Below the pieces are notes generated by a model that made no database searches, was not told where the DNA came from, and saw nothing but the letters and a program-made list of their open reading frames with translations. A stretch of 64,000 bases of DNA from a marine gamma proteobacterium HTCC2143. GTDB taxonomy: Bacteria; Pseudomonadota; Gammaproteobacteria; Pseudomonadales; Dasaniaceae. Positions 36,274-46,435 of the stretch are shown piece after piece (positions within the stretch are counted from its first letter, which is position 1; each line of letters opens with the position of its first letter). The DNA is taken from the NCBI GenBank assembly GCA_000169075.1, contig AAVT01000005.1:62001-126000 (forward strand), in the 5' to 3' direction. The translations under genes and the position numbers were made by a program.

Positions 36274-36526
36274 AAAGCAACCGAAATACTGCTTTAATTC
36301 TCGGTAGCCGCGGACAATTTGGGCAAGCTGCCATTCCATTATTTTTCGTTAGCGATGCTGGCATGTTGCTACCCTAGGCCAGTGATTTCGAACCTAAGGC
36401 TGCTAGTGATAGTCGGTTGTTTTGATGTTTTTTTGTCGCGGCGATGGAGCGCTAAAAACTCGCTAATAATGACAATGATGGCGATGGAGTAAAAAAAACG
36501 CGGAGCTGCGATTGGGTAGACAAGAC

Positions 36527-37255
36527 CTATGCAACGAGGGGAATGGTGGCAAACTGGCTAATGGTAAGTTTTGCTCTATTATTATGTCCGCAGCAGATTG
36601 CCAATGCCATCCGGTGGTCTGCCGCGGGGGTGAATTGTTGGAAATACCAGCTCTTCGGATTGTCGTTAATTGTTTCACCAAAGCTAATTCTGGCAGCTTT
36701 ACTTTCATCGAAATAAAAACTGAAATTCCCTAGCCCCAGAGAAATACCTTCGCCGCTCGCTTTCATATAGGCTTCTTTTAACGTCCAGTAATCAAAGAAT
36801 CGATCAGACTGTTGCTCGATCGGCAGCTTAAATAAATCGATAACTTCCCGTTTCGAAAAAAATCGATTGGCAATCGCCAACACATCATTCTTTCTTGCGG
36901 TGTGCTCTATATCGATACCCACATTATGGTTTGGCGTTACCACACAGACAATATGATCTGAGGTATGGCTAAGATTAAAGCGCAGAGGAACAGGAGCATC
37001 TACCACCTCAGGCTTACCGTGCTCTCCTTTGGCAAAGCGCCAAGACTTAGGGTTTTTATCTGCATACTTTGACAGTACGTCTCGCACCAGAGCCCGGGTA
37101 ACACAATCACTGAATCGATTTTTTTCAAAACGATAGCGCTGATTTCTCTCCAACTCTTCGGCAGACATAATACTGCGATAAAGACTGACAAGAGCAGGGT
37201 CAACGTGACTAATATCGACGTTCCAGATATGAACATCGTTTTCCATTAGATGCAT
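36527..37255 (-). CDS. 4'-phosphopantetheinyl transferase superfamily protein (Sfp type)
   Basis: A 242-aa enzyme that should transfer the phosphopantetheine arm of CoA to a carrier-protein Ser. The Sfp-type two-half fold is visible: KGEHGKPEV near 90, FNLSHTSD near 106, the Mg-binding NVGIDIEHTARK near 122, and DYWTLKEAYMKASGEG near 163. ATG 37255 is preferred to upstream in-frame codons, since AGGA lies 6-7 bases before it. It follows ilvH on the same strand at about 107 bp, with a hairpin between. No polyketide, peptide or second acyl-carrier gene is in the window, so its carrier protein is unknown. Confidence 0.9.
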   Translation of the reverse strand: MHLMENDVHIWNVDISHVDPALVSLYRSIMSAEELERNQRYRFEKNRFSDCVTRALVRDVLSKYADKNPKSWRFAKGEHGKPEVVDAPVPLRFNLSHTSDHIVCVVTPNHNVGIDIEHTARKNDVLAIANRFFSKREVIDLFKLPIEQQSDRFFDYWTLKEAYMKASGEGISLGLGNFSFYFDESKAARISFGETINDNPKSWYFQQFTPAADHRMALAICCGHNNRAKLTISQFATIPLVA

Positions 37256-37271
37256 TTTTTTTCCTGTACAG

Positions 37272-37298
37272 AAAAAAATATAGCTAGCGCTATTTTTT
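37272..37298 (-). terminator. A/T-flanked hairpin after ilvH
   Basis: ATAGC and GCTAT arms (37280-37293) with a 4-base loop, flanked by A- and T-runs on both sides. On the minus strand it reads as a short stem followed by a T-tract and lies between ilvH and the phosphopantetheinyl transferase gene. The GC core is short, so it may be only partial. Confidence 0.45.
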
Positions 37299-37362
37299 GC
37301 AGTAAAAACGATAGGGCCGAGATAAGCCATATTTTTTGCGAAAACATGGCTTACCGCAGATG

Positions 37363-37854
37363 CTACAACGTTAGTACTTTTTCTCCGCGAGCAATCCCTG
37401 ACACACCGCTCCGGACGACTTCAAGTATGGCGGCATCGCCAATAGATTCGATAAATGCATCGAGTTTATCGGCAGCACCAGCGACTTGAATAGTGTAAAC
37501 GTTGGGGCCGACATCAATAATTTGACCCCGAAAGATATCGGTACAACGTTTTATCTCAGCCCGTTGCGCTCCGGTCGCCCTTACCTTCAACATCATTAAC
37601 TCACGTTCAATGTGGGCGCCTTCGGTGAGATCGACTAATTTGACAACCTCAATCAGCCTATTAAGATGCTTGGTGATCTGTTCGATCTTCTGATCATCGC
37701 CTTCGGTTGTGAGAGTCAACCGAGACAGAGTTGCATCTTCGGTTGGAGCCACGTTCAAACTCTCAATGTTATATCCTCGCTGAGAGAATAATCCAACGAC
37801 CCGACTTAACGCTCCTGGCTCATTCTCCAGTAATACTGAGATTATGTGTCGCAT
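37363..37854 (-). CDS. ilvH: Acetolactate synthase small (regulatory) subunit
   Basis: A 163-aa ACT-domain protein that activates the large subunit and confers valine feedback inhibition. The N-terminus has HIISVLLENEPGALSRVVGLFSQRGYNIESL (ACT domain, split across residues 3-33). The second half has ALMLKV-type and FRGQIIDVGPNVYTIQVAGAADKLDAFI segments. Length fits the IlvH type. Its start overlaps the ilvI stop by one base, so translation is likely coupled. Confidence 0.96.
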   Translation of the reverse strand: MRHIISVLLENEPGALSRVVGLFSQRGYNIESLNVAPTEDATLSRLTLTTEGDDQKIEQITKHLNRLIEVVKLVDLTEGAHIERELMMLKVRATGAQRAEIKRCTDIFRGQIIDVGPNVYTIQVAGAADKLDAFIESIGDAAILEVVRSGVSGIARGEKVLTL

Positions 37855-39608
37855 TATGTTCGCTCCGTTTTACTCAACCACATGTCTCTCATGGAGCCAT
37901 CTGGGGCAATCTGCATCGGATAAACGTGTTCGTGACGATCAACGTAAACATCGAGAAAAACCAATTTGTCTTTCAACCTGAAAGCCTCATCCATCGCTGC
38001 ATCGAGATCTTCCAGACGGTCAACTTTGATACCAACATGCCCGTAAGCCTCTGCCAACTTAACAAAATCAGGCAATGAATCCTCGTACACACTCTCGGAA
38101 TATCGGCTGGAGTAATTCATGTCCTGCCATTGTTTAACCATTCCGAGATAGCCATTATTGAGGTTAATTATTTTTATCGGCACAGAATATTGACTACAGG
38201 TCGACAATTCCTGAATGTTCATTTGAATACTACCCTCACCCGTCACACAGGCAACATCATCGTCTGGAAATGCCAACTTCACCCCCATTGCCGCCGGTAA
38301 ACCAAAGCCCATTGTTCCCAAGCCACCGGAGTTAATCCAACGTCGCGGCTTGTCGAACTTATAAAACTGAGCGGCAAACATCTGATGCTGACCAACATCC
38401 GAGGTAACATAAGCATCGCCTTTAGTCGCGCGATACAGTGACTCAATAACCTGTTGCGGCTTAATCAGGCCAGTTTCTGTATCGTAGCGTGGCGCCGTCC
38501 ACAAGCCATGGGATGCTCTCCATGCGTCGATCTGTGTCCACCATCTGCCTATCGCCTCTTCATCAGGGCCCGCGTCAGCGCCCTGGGAAGTTCTGGTGGC
38601 TCGTATTTGAGTGAGCATTTCTTTTAGCACAGCATTCACTGGGCCAACGATAGGAATATCTGCAGTCACCGTTTTTGAGATTGAAGCCGGATCAATATCC
38701 ACGTGGATAATTTTTGCAGACGGGCAGAATTTGCTAATTGTATTAGTAACGCGATCATCGAATCTGGCGCCAATAGCTAAAATCACGTCGCTGTTATGCA
38801 TGGCATGATTAGCTTCGTAAAAACCGTGCATCCCGAGCATACCCAAAAACTGTCGATCGGTTGCAGGGTAAGCACCCAAGCCCATGAGCGTATTGGTAAC
38901 GGGGTAATTCAGCTCTCTGGCCAACTCAGTTAACAATTCACTGCCGTTACCCAGAATAACGCCGCCGCCACTGTATATGACCGGACGTTTAGCACCCAGC
39001 AATAACTGTATCGCTTTTTTTATCTGCCCGGAGTGACCCCTTAGCGCCGGTGTGTACGAACGCATCTTGACTGTTTCGGGATAGACATACTCGTATTTAT
39101 CAATCGGGTTGGTCAGGTCTTTCGGCAAATCGACAACGACGGGGCCGGGCCTGCCTGTAGCGGCAAGGTAGAACGCTTCCTTGATGATGGCAGGGATATC
39201 TTCCGTGCGCTTGACCAGGTAACTATGCTTAACAATGGGTCGGGATATACCCACCATATCGGTTTCCTGAAAAGCATCACTACCAATTAAATGGCTTGGA
39301 ACCTGACCCGATAAAACAACCATAGGGATAGAATCCATGTACGCTGTAGCAATCCCCGTTATAGCGTTTGTTGCCCCTGGGCCGGAAGTCACAAGCACAA
39401 CGCCCGGTTTACCCGTGGCTCGCGCATAGCCGTCGGCTGCATGCGTAGCGGCCTGCTCGTGCCTGACTAAAATATGGGGCACCTTACACGACTGAAAAAG
39501 GGCGTCGTATATGTGTAAAACTGCGCCACCTGGGTAGCCGAAGATAAATTCTACGCCCTCGTCTTCCAACGCGCGCGCGACCATTTGGCCGCCTGATAAC
39601 ATTTCCAC
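37854..39608 (-). CDS. ilvI: Acetolactate synthase large subunit
   Basis: A 584-aa ThDP/FAD enzyme, the first common step of valine, leucine and isoleucine synthesis. The catalytic Glu is in [22 protein letters not shown] near residue 50. The flavin region with [12 protein letters not shown] is near 260. The ThDP motif appears as [14 protein letters not shown] with NLNNGYLGM after it; GEGS in place of GDGS is usual in related pseudomonads as far as I remember. Start is GTG 39608, supported by GAGGAG 6 bases upstream. No ilvC follows; a phosphopantetheinyl transferase gene does. A 540-bp upstream region with RNA-like folds precedes it. Confidence 0.97.
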   Translation of the reverse strand: MEMLSGGQMVARALEDEGVEFIFGYPGGAVLHIYDALFQSCKVPHILVRHEQAATHAADGYARATGKPGVVLVTSGPGATNAITGIATAYMDSIPMVVLSGQVPSHLIGSDAFQETDMVGISRPIVKHSYLVKRTEDIPAIIKEAFYLAATGRPGPVVVDLPKDLTNPIDKYEYVYPETVKMRSYTPALRGHSGQIKKAIQLLLGAKRPVIYSGGGVILGNGSELLTELARELNYPVTNTLMGLGAYPATDRQFLGMLGMHGFYEANHAMHNSDVILAIGARFDDRVTNTISKFCPSAKIIHVDIDPASISKTVTADIPIVGPVNAVLKEMLTQIRATRTSQGADAGPDEEAIGRWWTQIDAWRASHGLWTAPRYDTETGLIKPQQVIESLYRATKGDAYVTSDVGQHQMFAAQFYKFDKPRRWINSGGLGTMGFGLPAAMGVKLAFPDDDVACVTGEGSIQMNIQELSTCSQYSVPIKIINLNNGYLGMVKQWQDMNYSSRYSESVYEDSLPDFVKLAEAYGHVGIKVDRLEDLDAAMDEAFRLKDKLVFLDVYVDRHEHVYPMQIAPDGSMRDMWLSKTERT

Positions 39609-40149
39609 TGAAAACTCCTCACATCAGCGTAAAAAAAACATGAGATCTTATAATTGAAAGACTATCAACAGCGGGCAAAAAAAGCCTTACCGCACCTTAA
39701 CATTAACTCGTTGATCGAATTTCGAAGATACAAACCTCACAACCAAAAACCAGTGTCTCCCTAGCTGGGACCACACCGGGCGATAACGCCATAAGACGAA
39801 GGTTTCGTCTGTGCCAAACAGGGAAGTGCCTGTTATGGCGGCATTCTCGCAACACAGGTCGTGCGTCTGCAGAGTGAAGGGAGCGTCCCGTAGTCAATAC
39901 CGGTAAGTAGAGACTCGACGCTAACATCAACTGCCGGTAAGCAGTCAATATCGGCCAACTACGTTCTAGAGGTCAATTCTGAATGAAGATCAATCAAAGT
40001 CAACCGTTTGTCTGCGATCTAGCCGAAATAGTTGATTTTTTTGAATTTATCGATAGTTTTCAAACAAAATCCTGTCGAACTGATCGTTCTTTGCCATAAT
40101 CTGTGTACGGACGGAATTTACATTCGGGCTTCAATCGACAAGGAATGGC
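39609..40149. other. Long intergenic region between divergent ilvI and DUF4124 genes
   Basis: 541 bp without a convincing gene. I looked for an ilv leader peptide on the minus strand and found none with a run of Ile/Leu/Val codons. The region contains a compact three-way-junction fold at 39787-39840, a GGGA-rich stretch, and interleaved direct repeats at 39892-39954 (AGTCAATAyCGG twice and CCGGTAAG twice). Confidence 0.6.
39787..39840. other. Candidate structured RNA or DNA element (three-way junction)
   Basis: Outer arms CGCCATAA (39787-39794) and TTATGGCG (39833-39840) are perfectly complementary. Inside are two perfect hairpins: AGACGAA/TTCGTCT with a 3-base loop (39794-39810) and AACAGG/CCTGTT with a 6-base loop (39817-39834). 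The outer stem and inner hairpins share a few bases at their edges. The fold is the same on both strands, so the transcribed strand is undetermined. It matches no riboswitch consensus that I know. Confidence 0.45.
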
Positions 40150-40581
40150 ATGAAAATGAACAAAATAACCTCTGTATTGGTCATCGGACTGGCAATCCTG
40201 ATGGCGTCCGCTATCCACGCTGCATCAAACGGTCATTATCGCTGGACCGATAGCGCCGGAACCGTTCAATATTCTGATCGCCCGCCCGAAGGTATTGACG
40301 CTGAATTCATCCAGTTCTCAGGCACCGCAACAACCAAGCGTCAGACTAACGACGATGGCAACGAAGAACCGCCCGCTGTCGCTGAGGGGCAAGCTACGCT
40401 GCAGGTTATACCCGAAAAAAATCCTCAACTGTGCCAGCAGGCCCAAGGAAATTTGAAGGCGCTTGCGGCAACCCGAATTCGCATAACCGAACCCGATGGC
40501 AGCAAACGCATTCTTTCGGAAGACGAAAAACAACAACAACGTGACAACGCAAACAAGTTCATCGAAATATATTGCCCTTAG
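40150..40581 (+). CDS. DUF4124 family exported protein
   Basis: A 143-aa periplasmic protein. The signal peptide spans about residues 1-24 (SVLVIGLAILMASAIHAA). The DUF4124 domain follows directly with HYRWTDSAGTVQYSDRPPEG, as in many secreted gammaproteobacterial proteins of unknown role. The second half is polar, Gln- and Glu-rich, with a pair of cysteines (LCQQ and the C-terminal YCP) that could form a disulfide. The ATG at 40150 leads into the lysine-rich signal. It ends in a bidirectional terminator shared with convergent clpB. Confidence 0.88.
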   Translation: MKMNKITSVLVIGLAILMASAIHAASNGHYRWTDSAGTVQYSDRPPEGIDAEFIQFSGTATTKRQTNDDGNEEPPAVAEGQATLQVIPEKNPQLCQQAQGNLKALAATRIRITEPDGSKRILSEDEKQQQRDNANKFIEIYCP

Positions 40582-40588
40582 CTGCTGT

Positions 40589-40620
40589 AGGAATTCTTAC
40601 ATTACGCCGTAAGAATTCTT
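40589..40620. terminator. Bidirectional terminator between DUF4124 gene and clpB
   Basis: GAATTCTTAC (40591-40600) and GTAAGAATTC (40609-40618) are perfect 10-bp arms with an 8-base loop, extended by an A-T and a G-T pair. It lies between two convergent stop codons and serves either strand. Confidence 0.6.
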
Positions 40621-40652
40621 GTAGTTATCACAGTCTGCTTTGATCAGTGCTG

Positions 40653-43235
40653 TCACCCGTGACTAAATGTTAGCTGTCCAGTAGCACTATCCAACTCACC
40701 TTTAATCACATCACCCGGTGCAAATTTTCCCTGTAAGATATCTTGAGCCAGTGGGTTTTCCACATATTGCTGAACCGCTCTTTTCAAAGGGCGAGCACCG
40801 TAAACAGGATCAAAACCCACATTGGCCAGCTTGTCTATCGCTGCACTGCTAAGTTCTAGCCCCAGTTCCCGATCGCGCAACCGAGACCGTAATAAATCAA
40901 TTTGGATAGCGGCGATACCACGAATCTGTTGTTGATCTAGCGGATGAAAGACAACGGTTTCGTCAATTCTGTTAATGAATTCAGGCCGAAAATGACCACC
41001 AACAACCTCCATAACTGAACGCTTCATCGCCTCATAATTTTTCTCTTCAGATAATTGCTGAATCAGATCTGAACCGAGGTTCGAGGTCATCACGATAACG
41101 GTATTTCTAAAATCGACAGTACGTCCCTGTCCATCGGTCAAACGACCATCATCCAATACTTGCAACAACACATTGAAAACATCGGAATGGGCTTTTTCAA
41201 CTTCATCCAGTAATAGCACGGAATAAGGCCGGCGACGGACCGCTTCGGTTAAATAGCCCCCCTCTTCATAGCCAACATAGCCTGGCGGTGCCCCAATCAA
41301 ACGCGCTACTGAATGTTTTTCCATAAACTCTGACATATCAATACGGACCATCGCATCTTCGCTGTCAAAAAGAAACATTGCCAGTGCTTTACATAGCTCG
41401 GTTTTACCAACACCGGTAGGCCCCAAAAAAAGGAACGAGCCATTGGGCCGATTGGGGTCGGAAAGTCCTGCGCGAGAACGTCGAACCGCGTTGGACACCG
41501 ATATAACTGCTTCGCTTTGACCAATAACCCGCTTCTGTAGTGACTCTTCCATTCGTAATAATTTGTCTCGCTCTCCCTCCAGCATTTTGGATACAGGAAT
41601 ACCGGTCCATTTCGAGACAACTTCTGCCACTTCCTCCTCGGTCACTTTGTTCCTCAACAAGGTCATCTCAACCGTTTCAGCCTGACTGGCGGTTTCCATC
41701 GTTTTTTCAAGACCGGGAATAACACCATATTGTAATTCCGACATGCGGGTTAAATCGCCTGCCCTATGGGCCGCTTCGAGATCCATTCTCGCCTTTTCAA
41801 GCTCGCTTTTCGTTTGCTGAGACCCCTGCAAAATCGATTTTTCAGCCATCCAAACTTCTTCTAAGTCGGCATATTCTTTCTCAGATTTAAGGATATCATT
41901 ATCAAGTATGACCAACTGCTTCTTAGCCGCACTGTCAGTATCTTTTTTGACGGCTTCTCTCTCGATTTTTAACTGAATCAGCCGCCGTTCCAAACGGTCC
42001 ATACTCTCTGGCTTAGAATCAATTTCCATACGAATTCGGCTGCCGGCCTCATCGATTAGATCAATGGCTTTGTCAGGTAATTGTCGGTCCGTAATATAAC
42101 GTTGGGATAATTTAGCGGCTGCAATAATTGCCGAATCGGTGATATCCACTCCGTGATGAATTTCATAGCGTTCTTTTAGACCGCGTAAAATTGCAATGGT
42201 ATCTTCTTCGCTAGGCTCTTCGACTAATACCTTTTGGAAACGGCGTTCGAGCGCGGCATCTTTCTCTAAATATTGTCGATACTCATTCAGCGTTGTTGCG
42301 CCAACACAGTGCAGCTCCCCTCTGGCCAGCGCCGGCTTCAACATATTGCCTGCATCCATTGAGCCTTCAGCCTTACCCGCACCAACCATGGTATGGAGCT
42401 CATCGATAAATAGAATGATTCGTCCTTCTTGCTTACTCAACTCGTTAAGAACGGCTTTTAGACGCTCTTCAAACTCTCCTCGAAACTTCGCTCCTGCCAG
42501 TAGGGAGCCAAGATCCAATGATAGTACCCGTTTATCTTTTAAGCCTTCCGGCACTTCTCCATTAACAATTCTCTGCGCCAAACCTTCAACAATAGCCGTC
42601 TTACCAACCCCTGGCTCACCAATTAATACTGGGTTATTTTTAGTACGTCGTTGAAGCACTTGGATGGTTCGGCGTATTTCATCATCACGACCTATTACCG
42701 GATCAAGTTTTCCCTGCTCTGCACGCTCTGTTAAATCAATTGTGTATTTATCCAAAGCCTGACGATTTTCTTCAGCGGCGGGATCGTTAACCGCCTCACC
42801 GCCGCGAACACTCTCAATCGCACTCCCTAAAGCCTGCTTGCTCACTCCCGAGTCAGTGAGTAACTTGCTAACAGCAATATTGGCATCTAACAGTGCCATT
42901 GCGACAACTTCGCAGGAAAGGTAGGCATCATTATTTTGCTGGGATTGTTTATCAGCCAAGTTTAATACCCGCGCCAAATCATTAGACATATGGATGTCAC
43001 CAACCGTGCCCGACACTGTTGGTAAGTTACTCATAGCCTGACCAAGCGTATCTTTTAAAGCTGGAATATTGCCTCCCGCCTGCCGCATTAATGGTTGAAC
43101 TGAACCATTCACCTGATCTAACAAGGCAGACAACAAATGTAGGGGGTCAATCGAATTATGGTCTTTACCAACAGCTAACGACTGGGCATCTGACAAAGCA
43201 TTTTGCAACTGGTTAGTAAATCGATCAATACGCAT
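40653..43235 (-). CDS. clpB: ATP-dependent chaperone ClpB
   Basis: An 860-aa Hsp100 disaggregase that acts with DnaK. The N-domain covers residues 1-150. The first AAA+ module has Walker A GEPGVGKT near 207 and Walker [16 protein letters not shown]. The coiled-coil M-domain covers about 410-525. The second AAA+ module has Walker A GPTGVGKT near 607 and [11 protein letters not shown]. Length matches E. coli ClpB (857). An apparent sigma-32 heat-shock promoter lies 44 bases upstream. It is followed downstream by a convergent DUF4124 gene. Order clpB-pgeF-rluD-bamD is the Pseudomonas arrangement. Confidence 0.98.
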   Translation of the reverse strand: MRIDRFTNQLQNALSDAQSLAVGKDHNSIDPLHLLSALLDQVNGSVQPLMRQAGGNIPALKDTLGQAMSNLPTVSGTVGDIHMSNDLARVLNLADKQSQQNNDAYLSCEVVAMALLDANIAVSKLLTDSGVSKQALGSAIESVRGGEAVNDPAAEENRQALDKYTIDLTERAEQGKLDPVIGRDDEIRRTIQVLQRRTKNNPVLIGEPGVGKTAIVEGLAQRIVNGEVPEGLKDKRVLSLDLGSLLAGAKFRGEFEERLKAVLNELSKQEGRIILFIDELHTMVGAGKAEGSMDAGNMLKPALARGELHCVGATTLNEYRQYLEKDAALERRFQKVLVEEPSEEDTIAILRGLKERYEIHHGVDITDSAIIAAAKLSQRYITDRQLPDKAIDLIDEAGSRIRMEIDSKPESMDRLERRLIQLKIEREAVKKDTDSAAKKQLVILDNDILKSEKEYADLEEVWMAEKSILQGSQQTKSELEKARMDLEAAHRAGDLTRMSELQYGVIPGLEKTMETASQAETVEMTLLRNKVTEEEVAEVVSKWTGIPVSKMLEGERDKLLRMEESLQKRVIGQSEAVISVSNAVRRSRAGLSDPNRPNGSFLFLGPTGVGKTELCKALAMFLFDSEDAMVRIDMSEFMEKHSVARLIGAPPGYVGYEEGGYLTEAVRRRPYSVLLLDEVEKAHSDVFNVLLQVLDDGRLTDGQGRTVDFRNTVIVMTSNLGSDLIQQLSEEKNYEAMKRSVMEVVGGHFRPEFINRIDETVVFHPLDQQQIRGIAAIQIDLLRSRLRDRELGLELSSAAIDKLANVGFDPVYGARPLKRAVQQYVENPLAQDILQGKFAPGDVIKGELDSATGQLTFSHG

Positions 43236-43278
43236 GATTTTTACCGTTTAGTTATTTTTTAAGTAATAAGATAACTAT

Positions 43279-43307
43279 TAAATAGGGGCAAACAGAAAAA
43301 AATCAAG
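43279..43307 (-). promoter_or_regulatory. Sigma-32-type heat-shock promoter of clpB
   Basis: On the minus strand CTTGATT, a 12-base spacer, and CCCCTATTTA closely match the E. coli sigma-32 consensus (CTTGAAA, 11-15 bases, CCCCATnTA). It is correctly placed upstream of a classical heat-shock gene. Confidence 0.72.
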
Positions 43308-43358
43308 GGCAGCTATTGATTCCGGAAAACACCCGCAATGGCAATTGCTTCGCTGAAA

Positions 43359-44132
43359 TCACAGAGACTTTTTTTTGTAAATCATTGTAACCATGCGCCC
43401 TGTAACGCCATCCCGACGATACGAGTAAAATCGGCTGCCGTCAGCGTAGGTACAAAATTCGCCGCCATAGATTTTTGTAACGGATATTGCCTCAAGTCGA
43501 GTGCGTGCTATTTGATATAGATCAGCAAAGAAGTGGTTTTTTTTACTTTCGTGTTCGGTGAAGGCGAGAGCAATGTTTCTTTTTTCTGTGGCGCTGGCGG
43601 CGTCCAGAAATGTCTGTCTAACATCTTCACCGACTTCAAAAAAACTCGGACCAATTGCAGGCCCCATCCAAACTCGAATATCATCTGCGATCGCGTCAAA
43701 TTGAGCAACAGCCGCTTCGACAACACCTGCAGCCAAACCCCGCCAGCCCGCATGAACTGCAGCAACCTGTTGACCGTACCGATCGCACAATAACAACGGC
43801 AAGCAATCAGCTGTCATCACAGTACAAGCAAAACCTGAGGCGCGAGTAATACAGCCATCAGCAGCGGGCAGATACTCCTCTCCAGCGGTTACTATGCGAG
43901 TACCATGTATCTGATTGAGCCACTGCATCTGATCCAGCCCACTGCACGACTGACTCAATAGATCCCTGTTAGCTGCAACAATAGTTGGGTCATCCCCAAC
44001 GTGAGTCGCCAAGTTAAACTGCTCGTACGGGGATAGGCTATAGCCCGCCCCCATTCTCAGGGTAGAAAAAGCGACAATGTTATCGGGTACCGCCCAGTCC
44101 GGCCGAATAGCGAAGGGCAATCGACTTATCAC
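43359..44132 (-). CDS. pgeF: Peptidoglycan editing factor PgeF (laccase-domain protein)
   Basis: A 257-aa YfiH-family protein. The metal/active-site residues are seen as NQIHGTRIV near residue 78, MTADCLPLLLCD near 109, and AVHAGWRGLAAGVVEAA near 128. Family members hydrolyse adenosine-type nucleosides or prevent incorporation of wrong amino acids into peptidoglycan; older annotations call it a polyphenol oxidase. The start overlaps the rluD stop by 4 bp (ATGA), so rluD and pgeF are one unit. It lies upstream of clpB on the same strand, with the clpB promoter in the gap. Confidence 0.93.
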   Translation of the reverse strand: MISRLPFAIRPDWAVPDNIVAFSTLRMGAGYSLSPYEQFNLATHVGDDPTIVAANRDLLSQSCSGLDQMQWLNQIHGTRIVTAGEEYLPAADGCITRASGFACTVMTADCLPLLLCDRYGQQVAAVHAGWRGLAAGVVEAAVAQFDAIADDIRVWMGPAIGPSFFEVGEDVRQTFLDAASATEKRNIALAFTEHESKKNHFFADLYQIARTRLEAISVTKIYGGEFCTYADGSRFYSYRRDGVTGRMVTMIYKKKSL

Positions 44133-45085
44133 TCACTATCTTCCGCGGCCAGTAGTGCGATTAATTTCACCATATCGTCTACTAGTGGAATTTCCCAACT
44201 GACCTCTTCGTTGGACAGCGGATGGATCAATGACAATTTCCTTGCGTGTAAAGCTTGTCGGCCAAAGCCTCGGAGGCCATTAATCAACTCCTCACTCGCG
44301 CCTTTTGGAATGCGAGGACGACCCGCATATACCGGGTCACCGACCAGTGCATGTTTAATATGGGCCATATGTACGCGAATTTGATGAGTACGACCGGTTT
44401 CAAGCATACAGCGAATATGGCAGTGGTTATTAAACCGTTTTATCAGTCGATAGTGAGTGGTTGCTTCCTTACCCCCTATTGCCAACACCGCCATTTTTGT
44501 CCGCTGCCGAGGATGACGACCGATATCTGCCCTGACAACACCTCCGCCAGTAAGGCTACCAAAGACAACAGCCTCGTAGACACGGCTCACAGTGCGGGCC
44601 TGTAGTTGATTAACCAAACTATTTTGCGCGGCTAGTGTTTTTGCCACCACCATAATTCCGCTGGTATCTTTATCCAGCCTGTGAACAATACCGGCACGCG
44701 GCACGCTGGCAATGTCTGGCAGGTGAGCCAACAACGCATTTAACAGTGTCCCACTGGCGTTGCCCGATCCTGGATGAACAACCAGCCCTGCTGGTTTATT
44801 AACGACCAGCAACGCTTCATCCTCGTACACAATGTCTAGATCCATCGACTCAGCATCCCAGCGTTCTTCATCCTCTACCACTGCGCGCAACTCTAATAGT
44901 TCTCCCGATTGCAGTTTTTCACGTGATTTCTTAGCCTCACCATCGACGGTAAGCTCGCCACTTTTAATCCATATCTGCAAACGCGCACGGGAATAGTCGG
45001 GAAATAGCTGGGCAGCTATTTGATCGAGACGACTTCCCTCAAGCCCCTCGGGCACTGTTGCTGTCAATTCAATTGTCTCTGCCAT
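44129..45085 (-). CDS. rluD: 23S rRNA pseudouridine(1911/1915/1917) synthase
   Basis: A 318-aa RluA-family enzyme that modifies helix 69 of 23S rRNA. The N-terminal S4 domain has EGSRLDQIAAQLFPDYSRARLQIWIKSG (split across residues 16-43). The catalytic Asp is in GIVHRLDKDTSGIMVVAKT near 139. The RTHQIRVHMAHI motif is near 235. The length is as in E. coli (326). It is divergent from bamD across 122 bp, as in many gammaproteobacteria, and its 4-bp overlap with pgeF indicates coupled expression. Confidence 0.96.
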   Translation of the reverse strand: MAETIELTATVPEGLEGSRLDQIAAQLFPDYSRARLQIWIKSGELTVDGEAKKSREKLQSGELLELRAVVEDEERWDAESMDLDIVYEDEALLVVNKPAGLVVHPGSGNASGTLLNALLAHLPDIASVPRAGIVHRLDKDTSGIMVVAKTLAAQNSLVNQLQARTVSRVYEAVVFGSLTGGGVVRADIGRHPRQRTKMAVLAIGGKEATTHYRLIKRFNNHCHIRCMLETGRTHQIRVHMAHIKHALVGDPVYAGRPRIPKGASEELINGLRGFGRQALHARKLSLIHPLSNEEVSWEIPLVDDMVKLIALLAAEDSE

Positions 45086-45207
45086 CTAAATTCCCGTAAC
45101 GATTACTTTCAGCCTATCGGCTGCTGTGGTTAAATACAGCTCCGCCGGAGATGCACTTTTTGTGTCTATAATGGTCCCATTGTATATGAATGATCGGAAT
45201 TCGTTGA

Positions 45208-46092
45208 ATGAACAGGCTCGCTAAATCAATTTTTCTCTCAGTATTCCTACTCGCGGGTCTTGCTGGCTGCTCATCAGACGATGAAGTACCGCAGGATATG
45301 ACTGAAAAAGAACTCTATGAGTCGGCGCAGGATAGCCTCAGACAAGAAAGCTACCAAAATGCGGTGAAAAAATTGCAACTGCTTGAAGCCAGATTTCCCT
45401 TTGGCCCTTATGCAGAGCAGGCACAGCTAGAGATCATCTATGCTCACTACCTAAATTTTGAGTCAGAAGCGTCTATTGCTGCCGCTGACCGCTTTATCAG
45501 GCTGCATCCTCAACACCCAAATGCCGACTACGCTTACTACATTAAAGGTCTGGCTAACTATGTAGAGGGAGAAGGCTTCCTCGATCGTTTCTTACCGACC
45601 GACATGACCATGCGAGACCCGGGCGCCGCCCTCCAGTCCTTTGAGGATTTTCGTCAACTGCTGTATCGCTACCCTGACAGCCCCTATGCCTCCGATGCCA
45701 AGGCCCGCATGCTCTATCTGAGGGCAAGGCTTGCTCGTTATGAAATCAACGTTGCCAACTACTATTTCGAGCGCGGAGCCTATATCGCAGCCGCAAATCG
45801 CGGTCGCTACGTCGTCGAAAATTTTCCCCAAACTCCAGCGACAGCAGATGCATTAGCCGTTATGGTACAGGCATACCAGTTACTTAGCCTCGACGATCTT
45901 GCAGCAGATGCCTTAGCGATGCTCAATGAGAACTATAGCGACCATCCGTCAATCGACGAAAATGGCGCCTTCATCAGCAAATTTAGTGTGACTGAGTCAG
46001 AACCCTCGTTCATCAACAAAGCCTCCTTCGGCTTATTCGACCGTAGTGCGCCTCCTGAATTTAATAACAGGGCCGATTACCTAGACCGCTAA
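45208..46092 (+). CDS. bamD: Outer membrane assembly factor BamD
   Basis: A 294-aa lipoprotein of the BAM complex that folds and inserts outer-membrane beta-barrels. The signal peptide ends in lipobox LAGC near residue 21. Five TPR-like repeats follow, with signature segments [43 protein letters not shown], and [18 protein letters not shown]. It is somewhat longer than E. coli BamD (245). It is divergent from rluD. A strong terminator hairpin follows, which isolates it from nadE. Confidence 0.97.
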   Translation: MNRLAKSIFLSVFLLAGLAGCSSDDEVPQDMTEKELYESAQDSLRQESYQNAVKKLQLLEARFPFGPYAEQAQLEIIYAHYLNFESEASIAAADRFIRLHPQHPNADYAYYIKGLANYVEGEGFLDRFLPTDMTMRDPGAALQSFEDFRQLLYRYPDSPYASDAKARMLYLRARLARYEINVANYYFERGAYIAAANRGRYVVENFPQTPATADALAVMVQAYQLLSLDDLAADALAMLNENYSDHPSIDENGAFISKFSVTESEPSFINKASFGLFDRSAPPEFNNRADYLDR

Positions 46093-46435
46093 TCCGCCAG
46101 GCCATTGCTGCCAACCCTCGTTGGCAGCTATTTACCCGTTGGATACATCAACGTTTGCATAACTTGGGTTGTTGCCATGGCCATTGCGACTCATCTTTCT
46201 CCGACCCCAACCCTGTGTTAAAAGAATTTATCGCCTCCGTAGTGATAACGGCACGCTTGTCACCCATTGTAGATACCCCAATTATCGGCCTAGCCCCCTT
46301 AAAGAGCAGGTATTCCCACCCATTCAGAAGCCTTTTGACAACAAGTGCGTTGAATCTGTCGATCCAGTATTTCGTCAATGGGCCAAATGCCCTAGAATGA
46401 CCAGTGAGATAATGAACATGTAAGAGAGACTGACA
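46093..46435. other. Intergenic region between bamD and nadE
   Basis: 343 bp. The first part holds the bamD terminator; the rest shows no supported gene. A minus-strand open frame here overlaps the nadE start and has no family features. A TTGACA lies near 46335 but without a good -10 at the proper spacing. Confidence 0.55.
46107..46134 (+). terminator. Terminator of bamD
   Basis: GCTGCCAAC and GTTGGCAGC form a perfect 9-bp stem with a CCTC loop, 14 bp past the bamD stop, followed by a short TATTTA. The stem is very stable; the U-tract is weak. Confidence 0.7.

Noticed and set aside
37854..39608. GEGS instead of GDGS in the acetolactate synthase ThDP motif
   Set aside because: It seems to be a normal variant in pseudomonads and related bacteria, so it is not reported as an anomaly.
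39787..39840. Cyclic-di-GMP, TPP, glycine, FMN or cobalamin riboswitch
   Set aside because: None of the conserved core sequences of these classes is present; only the secondary structure is suggestive.
39703..39948. Possible 81-codon leader peptide or attenuator for ilvIH
   Set aside because: It lacks any run of Ile, Leu or Val codons and is not followed by a convincing terminator/antiterminator pair.
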